From Wolfiporia cocos (taxonomy: Eukaryota > Basidiomycota > Agaricomycetes > Polyporales > Phaeolaceae): a stretch of 64,000 bases of DNA. Positions 41,770 through 52,797 of the stretch are shown here, one piece after another. Every line of letters begins with the position of its first letter. Within the stretch, counting starts at the first letter, position 1. A program made the translations under genes and the position numbers. The notes under the pieces were generated by a model. It made no database searches, was not told the DNA's origin, and worked only from the letters and a program-made list of their open reading frames with translations. The DNA lies in NCBI GenBank assembly GCA_029448655.1, contig JACCLO010000002.1:4588001-4652000 (forward strand), read 5' to 3'.

Positions 41770-44700
41770 GGTAACGCGGTGACGAAGGGAGGAGACAATA
41801 GCAGACGCTGAGGGGCTGCCATATATCCCTCCAGCGCTTCGGGGGGCGGGTTCATCAGAAATACACGGCGCGGTAAGATGAATGTTCCACGTACCAGAAG
41901 CACTGAAGCACTTCTTGAGTAGCTACGGCGATGCAGTCAATAGCAGCCTCGAGGCACAGAACGCCCGACCCAGCAAATCGGATCGGGAGTTTTTGCGGCT
42001 CGGCTACAACACTGCTTCTCATTGACAAAGCCACATTGTCCGCTTGTAACGGCGATTGAGACGTTCGGGACTTTGTATGTTTCGTGCAGTAATCTGAGGG
42101 CGATAAATGAAGAACGGCCGTTCAACAAACTTCCGTTAAAGTCCTGAAACCGAGAAACGGAATGCAGGTAGCGAACACCCACTGAAATATGCACTTGTGT
42201 CAGTCGGGCGGGCTAGTGACGGTTGTTAGCGATTGTGCCGGAACCCGTGGGATGTCCATGTAACCGATCAGGAGACATTTCGATAATCCCTCGGGGCCCT
42301 CGCAAGCGGATGTGCTTAGCGTAACTACCAGAAGAGCGCAGGATACTTCAGCGAATAGCTATAGCGCCCGCGTCTTCGCGAAACTCGTACCCAGCACAAC
42401 GGTAACAGAGATCTGGTTATCACACCGCGACCAATACAACTTTGTGCGAATAGCGCGGAAGTTCCCCTATGCGCTATTCTCCACGTAATGATCATCGGAG
42501 GTATGCGGATTAATGTCCCTCAATTGAGCAATACACGCTTATATGTCGCCTAACGGCAGATTTGTTCTAGGGATCGTAATCTTACTGAGTCAAAGATTAC
42601 ACTAGTACGTCAAAGTCACGACGGTCACTGACGGCTGTAGGTAGAAGTTACCAGTGGCAGAAGCGACGTCTGGATCGCGAATGGCTTCTGTCCTTGTGTT
42701 TTTCAATGCCTTCTGCGCCGCCATCTGGAATGACGCCGTAGAATCCGCCAGCTGCCTTAACATAGATTAATGTGATATTGCGTGAATGCATTAATACACA
42801 GGTAGCATATGCCCACCAAAATGCGGTCGTTGAGACATCGTTACGCGGCAGAGACGGCAGGGTATAGAAGCTGTAATGGCATCGCTGTTCCAAAACTCAC
42901 CATCATCACTTACGTTTGTTGCTTACTTTCCCGATCATGTTCAAGAACAGAGATACAAGCACACTTCAAGAGCGTGTGCATCATGCTTACTGCTTAAGGC
43001 CGTTTGACCGTTGATCGCAGATTGACTCGTGGGAGAGAACGAAGATTGTGCGCCCGTCGAGCCGTGGCGTATCGAGTGTCTCCGAAGCGCGTCGCAAAAG
43101 TCGGCAAAAACCATTCTGGTGCAGTTCCGCAGCTGTCGCGGCTAACTCCATTGGCGTCCGTTCACAGCGGTTTACGTCTGCAGCTTGAATTCATGGGTCG
43201 CCATCATAAGTCGGGGACAGTACATACGAGCCGACAGGATAAGCCGTCAGCGGAAATGACAAGTGTAGTCGCTGTGAGGAGAATCGTAAAACGAGTGGAT
43301 CGGAGACCGCGAGGAGAGCGCATTCCAGAGTCAAATGCCAGCCGAGGAATACCAGAGACACAAGACCGAGTCGATCTTGAGCACGGTGTTTGCTAGCAGT
43401 ATATCCTACGCGGTATAGGTATTGTGAATTCGGTGAAATCAAGAGTAAGAATCTTCAGACCAAGAGGTGCATACAGATGGTTGCCAAATCCTCGAGCGAC
43501 GGTGTGCATCTTTGCAATGACGCGATGAAAATAACCTGTTGTGGTGTTAACTACAGTATCTACAAAGTGCTTACCTGTGGTGCCTACGAATCCTGATGTG
43601 TTACATTTTTCTGTGCACTTGCCTGCAGTCCTGTTGTTCACGTACCAGTAGCCGTCTGTTGCTCAATCACCTTAGTTTGAGCGAAAACCGCTGTACGGCA
43701 ATATCGCTTGCATAGGTCGCAGCAACAGGCCACACATCGTATTGCAGTGAATGTAATTGAGCAGAGGGTTCAGTAGAATATCATCAACAAGAGAATAGCT
43801 GAACGCCATACGCGAAGAGTTCCGCAAAGGAAAAGACATCACCCAAGATGTATGTTGTCGACTATTCAGCCACGTAGCTAAGGTTCCTGCGAGGTACCTG
43901 TATCACACAATCCGAGTAGTTCCAGTAGAGGATGCATGTATTATGCGAAGTCAAGAGGCAACGTGGCAGGACCCGTAGACGGCAGCATAACACAGCGAGT
44001 AATTATAGTAGAGGGTGGGTATCACCATCAACGCACGTCTTCGTAAACCGACGGCGTAGACCACTGTATCGATAGGTCGAGCGCTGACCAGACAGAGAGC
44101 ACCAGAGAGGCAGTGTGAGCCGATCACATACGGAGCGCCAGACATAAGAACCGGATTCGAGTGTCGGCAAGATGGACTTCCGCAGGGGAACGCAAGGGGC
44201 GTCTTCTGATATGTTACGTAGGCATCGAGCGAAAAATGGCCAAGACAGGGGAGCAAGGATAGCTAATCGACGTACGATGAGGCTGCAGTACAATACAACG
44301 CTTCCCTGACATACCTGTGTTTGAGCCACTTACTGTAGGTAGCCAAGTATCCGGGGACGATCACATACCGGTCGAGAAGCCACTCACCTGCCGAAGAATC
44401 CACCTGTCAAAGGGCTACTCGCGGTTCACCAGTCATTTGAGATGCGACTCCTTACCTATGTAGCAGCTATCGCCCGTCTGCATATTCTTGACCTAGCACA
44501 AGCCATCGCCTACCTCCATGAGTTCACATTGTTCAATAGTAACGAAGTATGTATGCCATCCCAGAAATCGATCTAATGGCGGGTCAGGCACAGAGGGCCT
44601 GTAAATGGCATCTATGTAAACCGCCGAAATGCCGATGTGACCTCGAGGTACCTCGAGGTACCTTCTTCCGGTTATGGTATATACAGTGTACCTTGGCACA

Positions 44701-46062
44701 GCAGTTTGAGATTGACTACTTGTGAGCGTAGATCTGAGCATATTGCAGTCTAGAGTGCATAGACGTCTCGTTTACATTCAGTGGAATACACACACGAGAT
44801 ATGAAGGAGATTGAACGAGGGGAAGTGGTATAGATTTAAGATACTTGACCAGAGCGTGCATTTGTGCTGTCTTGGCACGGCGTGACAATCTGTGACAGCC
44901 CAATGATCACTACGTCACAATGAGCCAGATGAGCCACACAGTCGGCCATTCATGCTCTTGACGAGACTCGTCTCTCGTGAGTATGGCTCGTATATTCACA
45001 TTTTAATCGACCCTAGCTTCTGTGTTGCTGATAATGAAGTATCTACCAAACATATCTCCCAACGCACTATTTGTGTCACGTAACGGGCGCTTCCGTTGCG
45101 ATCACGCGGACGCGCCCGCGGCAATATGTCACGCTTCTGCGACTTTCGAATCCATGGTACGCATCCCATATTCAGCAACAGTATAGAGAACAAATATCCA
45201 ATGTATTTCATATGCGTGAACACTGGCAGGTTTTTCTATAATTTTAAATGGCCTAATCTATGTGGGATCATGGCCACACAACTTGAAACCGGGTCAGACG
45301 CAGCTAAATTGGCAGTTTTATTGCAGCCATTCACGCTGGAGGGATCCTACATGCTCAGGAATTTTTCAGGATCATATACAATCATCATATATGATGTATG
45401 TACAACATGAAGGCCATAGGTTTAGAACTGAGGATAAAGGATGAGTTTGTGCCAAGGACTACTAGAACACTGTACGTCGTGCTTTTGCATTGGCCCTCTC
45501 CATTCCTCGTTCCTGCTGAGCTGCAATATATCCATTACCATCCACCATCTGTCACAGAACATGCACCTGTGACTGCAACCTCATATGGGGGGTCAACTCT
45601 AATCTTGGCTGATACTATCTGTGCATGCAACGGCAGCACCTGCTGCTGCTTACAGAGGGAAGCACTTCGAATCAGCAAGCCAACCATTCATGGATCGGAC
45701 CAGTGTACAAGTGCCGACATTATTGTATACGGCTTACGGTTGCACGTCTCAACCTACCGATCCCTGCTGCGCTTCCGCTTGAGAAGTATGATCTAATACA
45801 GCGCATGATGTCGCCTCATAGAGGTTCTAGATTGAAGAAGTCTATGATGAGACTGCCGGTGTGTAATATGAAATGTCTGCGGCCTGCTGCCGAAGGAAAT
45901 AGTAGGCACAACGCAGGACAGGACGAAATTACGCGTGCTAGCGATGGGAGCAACATCGTGCTGTGGTATCGAAGGTATAGGAGCAAATCCGAAGCAGCGT
46001 CAGGTTGTGAGCAAAGATTGACTTTACTTCACACTTATTGTCCATTGACACATACCAGAATA
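41770..46062. other. 4.3-kb stretch without a recognised gene
   Basis: Many ORFs of 60-200 codons occur on both strands, the longest at 45625-46233 (+), but none resembles a protein I know and they overlap one another. A split, fast-evolving gene on the minus strand between about 42650 and 44330 cannot be excluded. There is a small CCTCGAGGTA tandem pair near 44641 and no long repeats. Confidence 0.4.
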
Positions 46063-46521
46063 TCACCTTCTCAGCTCGCTGTTTGCCACTGCGGCAGTGA
46101 CCCCCGCACAACCAAGCGCAATGAGCGCAACACCTCGCGTATTGGGACGGAACGTCGAACGCTGCAAGTCAAGCAGCGTCGCATAGTATCGCGCAGTTCC
46201 AAGCGCCATTGTGAGCGCACCCGTCCCCAATAGCGTAATGGAGAGCACGCGCCCATGGCTGGCGTCACGTTCGTGCTTTAGTATCGCATCAGGAGCGTGC
46301 TGGCCATCGGCAATTTGTGATGCAATCTGCGCACGCATGTCCGCGCTGAAACGCTCGAATCTCTCGACACCAGAACCAAGAGCGACAAGACCTAGCGCGG
46401 TGCGCGTCCATGCGAGGAAGGTGCGCTCGTTTGCGAGGTCGCGGGCGGTCGAGCCAGTGTTCGGAAGCGGCGTGTGTCCACGGAGAATACGCAGAAGGCA
46501 CTCATCGGCTCCAGTGAACAA
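46063..46521 (-). CDS. DUF202 domain membrane protein
   Basis: This small protein is of the YidH/DUF202 type, with about 150 residues visible. The family hallmark T-A-R-D-L-A-N-E-R-T-F-L-A-W-T-R-T-A-L precedes the first membrane helix. Two more hydrophobic segments follow (around residues 90-112 and 128-146), giving the usual three helices. The frame has no ATG at its beginning. The true start is therefore probably in an upstream exon; an ATG with a GTAAGT donor lies near 46750 but I could not join it in phase. Function of the family is unknown. Confidence 0.75.
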   Translation of the reverse strand: MFTGADECLLRILRGHTPLPNTGSTARDLANERTFLAWTRTALGLVALGSGVERFERFSADMRAQIASQIADGQHAPDAILKHERDASHGRVLSITLLGTGALTMALGTARYYATLLDLQRSTFRPNTRGVALIALGCAGVTAAVANSELRR

Positions 46522-46756
46522 GATGTGGTCACAGAGGCTGTCTTATAGGATGTGTGAGTGAGAAGGTAACGCGATAGTCGATGGAGAACTCAGCTGCAAA
46601 GTCGAATCTCTTGCATAAGACAAGCGTGAAAGCTGAGCGTGCATAATTCTTTTCCTTTTTCGCGACGTGCGTGACAGGACGCGTAGGTCACAGGTAACGT
46701 CATCTGAATCACGCGTGGCTGGCGCTGCTTTACTTACGGGAAGCAAAGCATAGTTA

Positions 46757-47149
46757 CTGTAGTGTCACGACCTTAGGCGTCGTCCCCCGTCCCCGAGGGT
46801 CTGTCGCCGTCGCCTATTTGCCCATTTGTCCCCCTGTCCCCTGTCCCCAGGGTCTCGTCGCCTAAGCTGCGACTTCAACACTTACTAATTATGGGAGATC
46901 CATCGAGGGCTGAAGCGCTGAAGTTTGAATCATTGGCAGTCAGCGTGAAAATGCTCATTGAAATGCTCACCAGGCACCCTGTGCAACAGTACTAATGACA
47001 AGAAATTATTACCCCTGCACTCGAACAACCGGTTGCCTATCAGCATGTCGTCAGTGTCCCCTGTCCCCGCCCCCACTGTCGCCTAAGTTCCCCCTTCTCA
47101 CGGTCACGTGCATCACCTGTCGCTATCGTCTAAGGTCGTGACACCACAG
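46757..47149. mobile_element. Tc1/mariner-like MITE (393 bp)
   Basis: The inverted ends CTGTAGTGTCACGACCTTAG and CTGTGGTGTCACGACCTTAG are each flanked by a TA dinucleotide (46755-46756 and 47150-47151). The match is 21 of the first 23 bases. The interior is CCCC-rich with repeated GTCCCC units and has no ORF. It sits just upstream of the DUF202 gene. Confidence 0.75.
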
Positions 47150-47151
47150 TA

Positions 47152-47987
47152 TGGGGACCGGCAACCGTAGGCGGGCGGCAATTTCCGGCTGGCTAGCGCC
47201 AGTGATGCGCCGCTGTCAAATGCCGGACGTCCCCATCAACGGCATACCTAAAGCAGCTGGGAGCACAGAGAGGATGGTGGTCATAGCTAATAGCTCGCTG
47301 TACAAAAGGATTCATGAAAAATGTTGGTGGGAAGACTTGCCCAGAATCGAAATTTGAATAAATTGTTCGGAACAGATTTTGAATAAATAATTCCATTTCC
47401 GAGATCTCATTATTGAGCAAGCTGTTTTGAGATGATGAGAATGCTTACAAAAAAACTGTCCAGAACGATTTTTAGAATGTTAGCTGAATGAATTTTTATG
47501 ACTGTTGCTGAAGGGTCAGAATCTGAACTCAAGAAGGAGATACAATCACATGGTTGTAGGAAAGCAGCAATCATTTTGTAGATTGTCGACGTTCCAACAA
47601 ACATCATCCCTCATTACTTCACAGTATAATGGCACACATGCTTATGATACCAATAAAAAATCCCTGTTGGCGATCTTGCACAGCTTGCAACCTATGAATT
47701 TATTTTGAACGGGACAGAGTGGCTATGATAAGCTTCCTATATAGGGCGAACAAGCACGTGACGCTACGCGTCACATCGCGTCGATTCGCGTTGAACAACC
47801 TCATACCTACTCAGAAGAATCTCAAGCTCAAGGTAGAAAAATTAGATGTACTCAAAGCAGCAGTGTATTGCTACAATTTGAAGCCAGAACCAGGGTGCGT
47901 AGCCGGTGAATCCATGCATTCCACTTCTTGCCGCCCTACCAATTCCGAGAGTGATTGCAGTGACAATCTTGATACCCAGAGTATGGA
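47152..47987. other. AT-rich stretch with one unrecognised ORF
   Basis: An ORF of 131 codons (47719-48114, +) runs into the following MITE. It does not resemble a known protein and its 3' third is transposon sequence. No other gene is supported. Confidence 0.35.
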
Positions 47988-47989
47988 TA

Positions 47990-48455
47990 CAGTTGAAGAC
48001 CTCGTAATGCATAACCTCATAATGCATAAACAATCAGGCAATTATGCATTAGTAGATCTGCCAGTAATAAATATCTTATCTGAGAGCATTATGGTGCAAA
48101 ATCCAAGCAAATAATCCAATTTTGGCTTGTGCAGCTCCTATTGCTGTCACAGTTCGCCATTAAGCGCTTTGCCCACGTGACACACAGCGACCGCTCGAGG
48201 CTGCAGGTTGCAGAAACAGATGGCATCTCGGTGCTCACGCTGCAGCAGTTGTGCAAATTCTGTGCTCATCTTTACAAGGCTGACCTCACATCAATGAACA
48301 AGTAATACTATATATATACATAGCTATGTTATTTCTACGGAGTCACGCTGTGTCACAGAATGTGACATCTTGTGACAAACTTGATACTGCATAAGACCTC
48401 ATAATGCATAAAGAAATCCGGTCACCATCGTTATGCATTATGAGGTCTTCAACTG
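47990..48455. mobile_element. Second TA-flanked MITE (466 bp)
   Basis: The inverted ends CAGTTGAAGACCTC(G/A)TAATG continue into CATAA (24 of 25 bases match) with TA on both sides (47988-47989 and 48456-48457). The end motif is present again internally: 48391-48451 forms a 19-bp perfect stem around a short loop, and the left end carries a second CCTCATAATGCATAA. It resembles Tc1/mariner-type non-autonomous elements. Confidence 0.75.
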
Positions 48456-48706
48456 TAGTGATTTGGACTAGTTTGATAGCTTAGACAGACAGATCTTGGT
48501 ATTCTAGCAAGTAAATTGTAATGTATTTTTGCTGCTGTGCACCAAAAGTAACTATCTACGATGCTATGGGTACGCTGATACCAGTGGCGATGGCGACGCA
48601 ATCGCGATCTGGGCGCTATGATTGCCTATCTAGGCAAGTGATTCAATGTCCGATGACATTTGGATCAGCGCCCGTGGACAAGACTCTTGGCGGGGTTGCC
48701 GGTCCC

Positions 48707-49548
48707 TAGTCTCGTGACCAGACGGTAAACACCGGACGGAGTTTGAATATCTGAAGGCTCGTCGCGGTGTATAACGTCTGGTAGATTTCGTATAGGCGGG
48801 TGTAGATGACTCCACCACGTGATGCTTTTAGCGTTACCTGGCCGTTACCCTGCGTTACCCTGCGTTAGTTGGCAGCTGTGCTACTGATTATAGAGGCACG
48901 TACAATGTCTTGAAATGCCTTCCGGGCAGCTTTCGTTCGGATACCAGCATTGTGCGAGCGTGGTGGGCAATACCATCACCGAAGAATCAGTGAGATTTCG
49001 TCAATCATCATGAGAGCCGTGCGAGCATAGCGGGCCTTCGCATTAGTCTTTAGATGAGGAATATCAGGATTCCAGCTGATCGCCCACAGAAAGGTTGCCA
49101 GGTCCATATTATGCTGATCCATAAAGTCCAGAATAGCTAGAACACGTTCGGTAATTTTTTCGCTGCCTTCAGCCTCTAGTGTTGCATGTAGTCGCCGAGT
49201 ACGCTGCTGCCAGTGTGAACTGCCGCCCAAGGAGTCCCCACAGTCGTCATCAACGTAGGCCGTTTCATCTTCACTAATGTCGGTTTCAGAGTCCGAGCTA
49301 CTATTGTAGTATCTATCCATAGTATATACAGAGCATACAGTAATTAAGGCAGCAGTAAGTAACGATTCACGTCCGTGCTAATTGCAGCGTGTTAATCTCT
49401 AGACGCGTCGAAACGCGAGCGTGACAATTCACGATCACGTGGTGGGGTCATCTACACCCGCCTATACGAAAGCTACCAGACGTTATACACCGCGCGAGCC
49501 CTCAGATATTAAAACTCCGCCGGTGTTTACCGTCTGGTCACGAGACTA
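48707..49548. mobile_element. Mutator-like non-autonomous element (842 bp) with ~115-bp inverted repeats
   Basis: Long terminal inverted repeats start TAGTCTCGTGACCAGACGGT and pair over about 115 bases with a few indels. The 9-bp sequence GCCGGTCCC lies directly outside both ends (48698-48706 and 49549-49557). Long TIRs plus a 9-bp duplication are typical of Mutator-like elements. The interior keeps one 114-codon ORF on the minus strand. Confidence 0.8.
48976..49320 (-). CDS. Short ORF inside the Mutator-like element, possibly a truncated element protein
   Basis: This 114-residue protein has a very acidic, serine-rich N-terminus followed by a helical region (I-L-D-F-M-D, L-A-T-F-L-W-A-I-S-W, Y-A-R-T-A-L-M). 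The second half recalls the N-terminal part of large Agaricomycete mobile-element proteins annotated as DUF6589, but that is from memory and uncertain. If right, the element is an internally deleted derivative that retained the first exon of its gene. Confidence 0.4.
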   Translation of the reverse strand: MDRYYNSSSDSETDISEDETAYVDDDCGDSLGGSSHWQQRTRRLHATLEAEGSEKITERVLAILDFMDQHNMDLATFLWAISWNPDIPHLKTNAKARYARTALMMIDEISLILR

Positions 49549-49590
49549 GCCGGTCCCCAATAGTTATTTTAACCGGCCCTGTCCCGATGT

Positions 49591-49675
49591 GATCCCCACT
49601 GAAACGTGATCCCCACTGAAACGTGATCCCCACTGAAACGTGATCCCCACTGAAACGTGATCCCCACTGAAACGT
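49591..49675. repeat. 17-bp minisatellite, five exact copies
   Basis: GATCCCCACTGAAACGT is repeated five times without a single mismatch. It lies between the Mutator-like element and an orphan copy of that element's terminus. Confidence 0.95.
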
Positions 49676-49685
49676 AGGAGTGAGC

Positions 49686-49737
49686 TAGTCTCGTGACCAT
49701 ACGGTAAACACCGGCGGGATTGCAATATCTGAGGGCT
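49686..49737 (+). repeat. Orphan terminus of the Mutator-like family
   Basis: About 52 bases match the outer part of the left inverted repeat of the neighbouring element (TAGTCTCGTGACCA... to GAGGGCT) in the same orientation. It has no partner end and is probably the stub of a second insertion. Confidence 0.75.
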
Positions 49738-49826
49738 TATAGAGTGAGCGACCACGTCTTACATGCATATGGGCCCGGGGCAAGTCTGTTATTCCGCACT
49801 GTTTCTTCTCCACATTGGCGAGACCT

Positions 49827-51356
49827 ATGACGACATTTACTACCAACACTGTAGTATTCTCGTACCCAGAGGCATCCCGTACGGGTCTGAAGGTAGTCGC
49901 AAAGAACTACACGCCGACCGATTCTGCGCATGAAGGGCTAACCATCCTGCTCACGCATTGTGCCGGAGCCCGTACGTGTACTTGTCACGCTCTTCGTGAA
50001 CCCCTCATCCTATGATTGTCCGAGATAGACAAGGAGATCTGGGAGCCTGTTCTTGATACCCTATTCAAGCGAAGCGGCTCCCTTGGGATTCACGAGGTGT
50101 GGGCAGTGGACTGGCAAAGCCACGGCGAAGCAGCAGTTGTGAATGAGTCGATACTAGAGGATATTCCAGATGGCCTATGTATGGCGCATATATATTTCTT
50201 ATATTCCGTTTTCCTGAACGTATGCAGCAATACAGGAATATGCTGTGGGGCTCCGCGCATTTGTGGCATCTCCATATTTGGCGGGACGCCGCAACATTAT
50301 CGGCATAGGACATTCTGCAGGGACTTCCGCACTGTTAGGCTTTCATTATTTCTCTGTTCCTATTGAAATTATATTAACGTGCCTCCATGGTGTTAGGCTT
50401 CTCTCTGCGGACCTTCCGACGATCCCATACGCAGCAATCATCCTAGTAGAGCCATGCCTGTGCGAGCGGAATTTATGGCATGAACACTCTGATGAGCACA
50501 TGGCACAGCTCGAATTCATGCAAGAGGCGATCAAAGGGAGACGCGACGTTTGGCGAAACCGTGTCGAGGCAACAGCGTTCTTTAGAAAGCGAATCCCATG
50601 GCAGGCCTGGGATTCTCGCGTGATCGATGTCTATGTGGTAAGCACATTCATTGGCTTGTTAGATTATGTCTACTGTCCGCTGTCATAGCGGATCACATGC
50701 AGTCTTGATTTTGACATTTGTCTAATCAGACTCGCAGCTCCCATCGCTAGCACCAAGCAATGGCATATGAAGTCTTCATGCTGACCATTCGATGTCTCGG
50801 TGCTAGCAAAGTGGTAGCTTCAAGTATATATCATTGCTGCCGCGTATTCTGATCTTGTAACGATTACACCAGAAATATGGCTTGAGGGATGTCGTCGTAA
50901 AGGAAGATGGCTGCAAAGTCAAGAAAGTCACACTCAAGTGCAACAAGACACAGGAGCGGAAGGCGTATTCGGATGACAATGAGCCGCATTTTATGGCTGC
51001 AGACTTACTTGGCACGCTCGACGCCTCATTGCCCATTCATTGCATCTTTGGGACGCGTGTTGACTTCGTGTTCGTATTCCATTCACTTGGTTGGACCACG
51101 TACGCAGAGTATACTGATGTCGTTATGTCAGGCCTTTGTATGCACACGAGTCTATCCAGGCTGTGCGCAAGATGGCATCGGTACAGCGTGTACCTAAGGC
51201 AGGACATTTTGTGAGATATGGTATTCCATTCTAATGGCTGATAGCTTGCTGAGACTTCTGTCCGGGATATAGGCTGTGCAGGAGAACCCGGACGGAGTAG
51301 CTGCATGTATCGAGCAAATATTGAGTGGTATAAGGCTTCAACGTGCGAAACTCTGA
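49827..51356 (+). CDS. Alpha/beta hydrolase
   Basis: Seven exons splice to 333 residues: 49827-49971, 50029-50178, 50228-50333, 50397-50637, 50873-51069, 51132-51210 and 51273-51356. The fold is marked by H-C-A-G-A near the oxyanion region, W-A-V-D-W-Q-S-H-G, the nucleophile elbow G-I-G-H-S-A-G-T (catalytic Ser), I-F-G-T-R-V-D-F-V as the late acid strand, and A-G-H-F supplying the catalytic His. It resembles the fungal hydrolase group often annotated in secondary-metabolite contexts, but no biosynthetic cluster is visible here. The substrate is unknown; the protein is probably cytosolic as there is no signal peptide. Confidence 0.82.
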
Positions 51357-52797
51357 TCGTGTAGGATGACTCGGATCTGTATCATACATCAAGCAGCTCT
51401 CATTGTTTCTGACAACGATGGGTATATTGATGAGATTTTAGGGGAGCAGGAAATGGAATACAGACATTGTGTAGATTCAATGACGATAGATTGGTTGGGT
51501 TGTCTTCCTCTGCTGGCGGCTGTTTGGAGTCATCATCATAATCCCGCTGCAGCAATGCGGTTGGTCTCCGCACAGCATCAGACCACTGCGTCGTGCTGAC
51601 TGACCGAAGACGTCTGCGCGAGCCGCCTCCGTGTATACGTACAAACACACCATCGTCTGCCGCTGCGTACTTGCTTCATGCGGTGGCAATAATCGACCCC
51701 TTGGCCCGGTCCTATCAGACTCCGGGGTCGGAGCAAGGTCTAAGGTCAATAGATCATTGAATCTAGAATTAAGAATCAATATATTTGTCTATCTGCGCAT
51801 CCCACGTGATCGTCACCGCTAGTCCTAGAGGCTACTTCTGAACTCAGTTCAAAGTTGCCAGCTCCCAGGTACAGCATACATAGGTACAGGCTGCTGGCGC
51901 GTACATTGCCTCATTCCCTTTTATAGACTGATCAAACCCTGCTCACAAACCGCCGATGAATATGCCAAGTATACAGACTAGGGGCGCCGTGTGCGTTATT
52001 TCACACAACGTTCAGAACGGGGACAAAGCCACCATTATTTGCCCCTATGCTCGACGAAGTGACCAGATATAGGTAACTAGTACTCAAAACTGAGAATTTA
52101 TGCAGCGGGTGGCTGAAAGAGGTGGCCGATAGTAGTTGCCCGACTGCAGACTGTGGCGTAGGGCTCTACCGTACGTCCCAGGGACACATACGTATATCCA
52201 ACGTATCGCGGCAGTAAGTACGCAACTCATTCTCACTCATATATTATCGATTATCCACGAGGTTCATACGCTACTCAGCGTCGGGTATTTAATGATATAC
52301 ATCATGGCCTGTACTGCGGCGCAATCATGGGAAGTCGAGAACACCCTATGATCACCCCGCGGGACAGGCGTGTAGAGGAGTGCACGTGTATTTCCATTAC
52401 ATGCAACATCGCAGCAAGGTTCTCGGTCGGAGGAACCACGAGGGTAGTTATCAGACGTCTGGTCACCGTACAGACGCGCAGTTCAAATCCCTGGCTGAAC
52501 AACCAGCATGATGTCTATCCGTGTTTGATAAAGACAGTCGGTGTAACAGCTGGTGCTAATGCGACCAACGCTCAGAGAAGAGATGGTAAGAGTCTGGCGC
52601 CGCCCTGGACCCATAAAGTACAAAGCCATTGCGCTATACAGTAGAGTGTTCCACGCAGAATTCGTGGCCCTCATGGCTAATCGGACCATCATGCACGAGG
52701 CATCTCATGAACCTAATATACGACAGCGGACGCGGGGCCGCGCAACTCGTCATCCCCCAGTTCTTTTCCTCTGGCCACCTTAGGATCAGCGACCAGA
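51357..52797. other. Intergenic region, no gene supported
   Basis: Only short ORFs occur. The upstream exons of the helicase gene could lie near its right end. A tRNA-like GTTCAAATCC motif near 52480 was examined and rejected. Confidence 0.4.

Noticed and set aside
43004..43396. 130-codon ORF on the plus strand
   Set aside because: No similarity to known families, overlapping ORFs on the other strand, and no supporting splice or neighbour context.
45625..46233. 202-codon ORF on the plus strand
   Set aside because: Its 3' third is antisense to the conserved DUF202 coding region and the rest has no recognisable motif.
46543..46746. Upstream ORF as first exon of the DUF202 gene
   Set aside because: An ATG followed by a GTAAGT donor exists near 46750, but no acceptor joins it in phase with the DUF202 frame.
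52425..52500. tRNA-like segment with GTTCAAATCC and a GTCTG/CAGAC stem
   Set aside because: The anticodon loop would have nine bases, the acceptor stem mismatches after four pairs and no good A box is present. At most a decayed tRNA-derived repeat.
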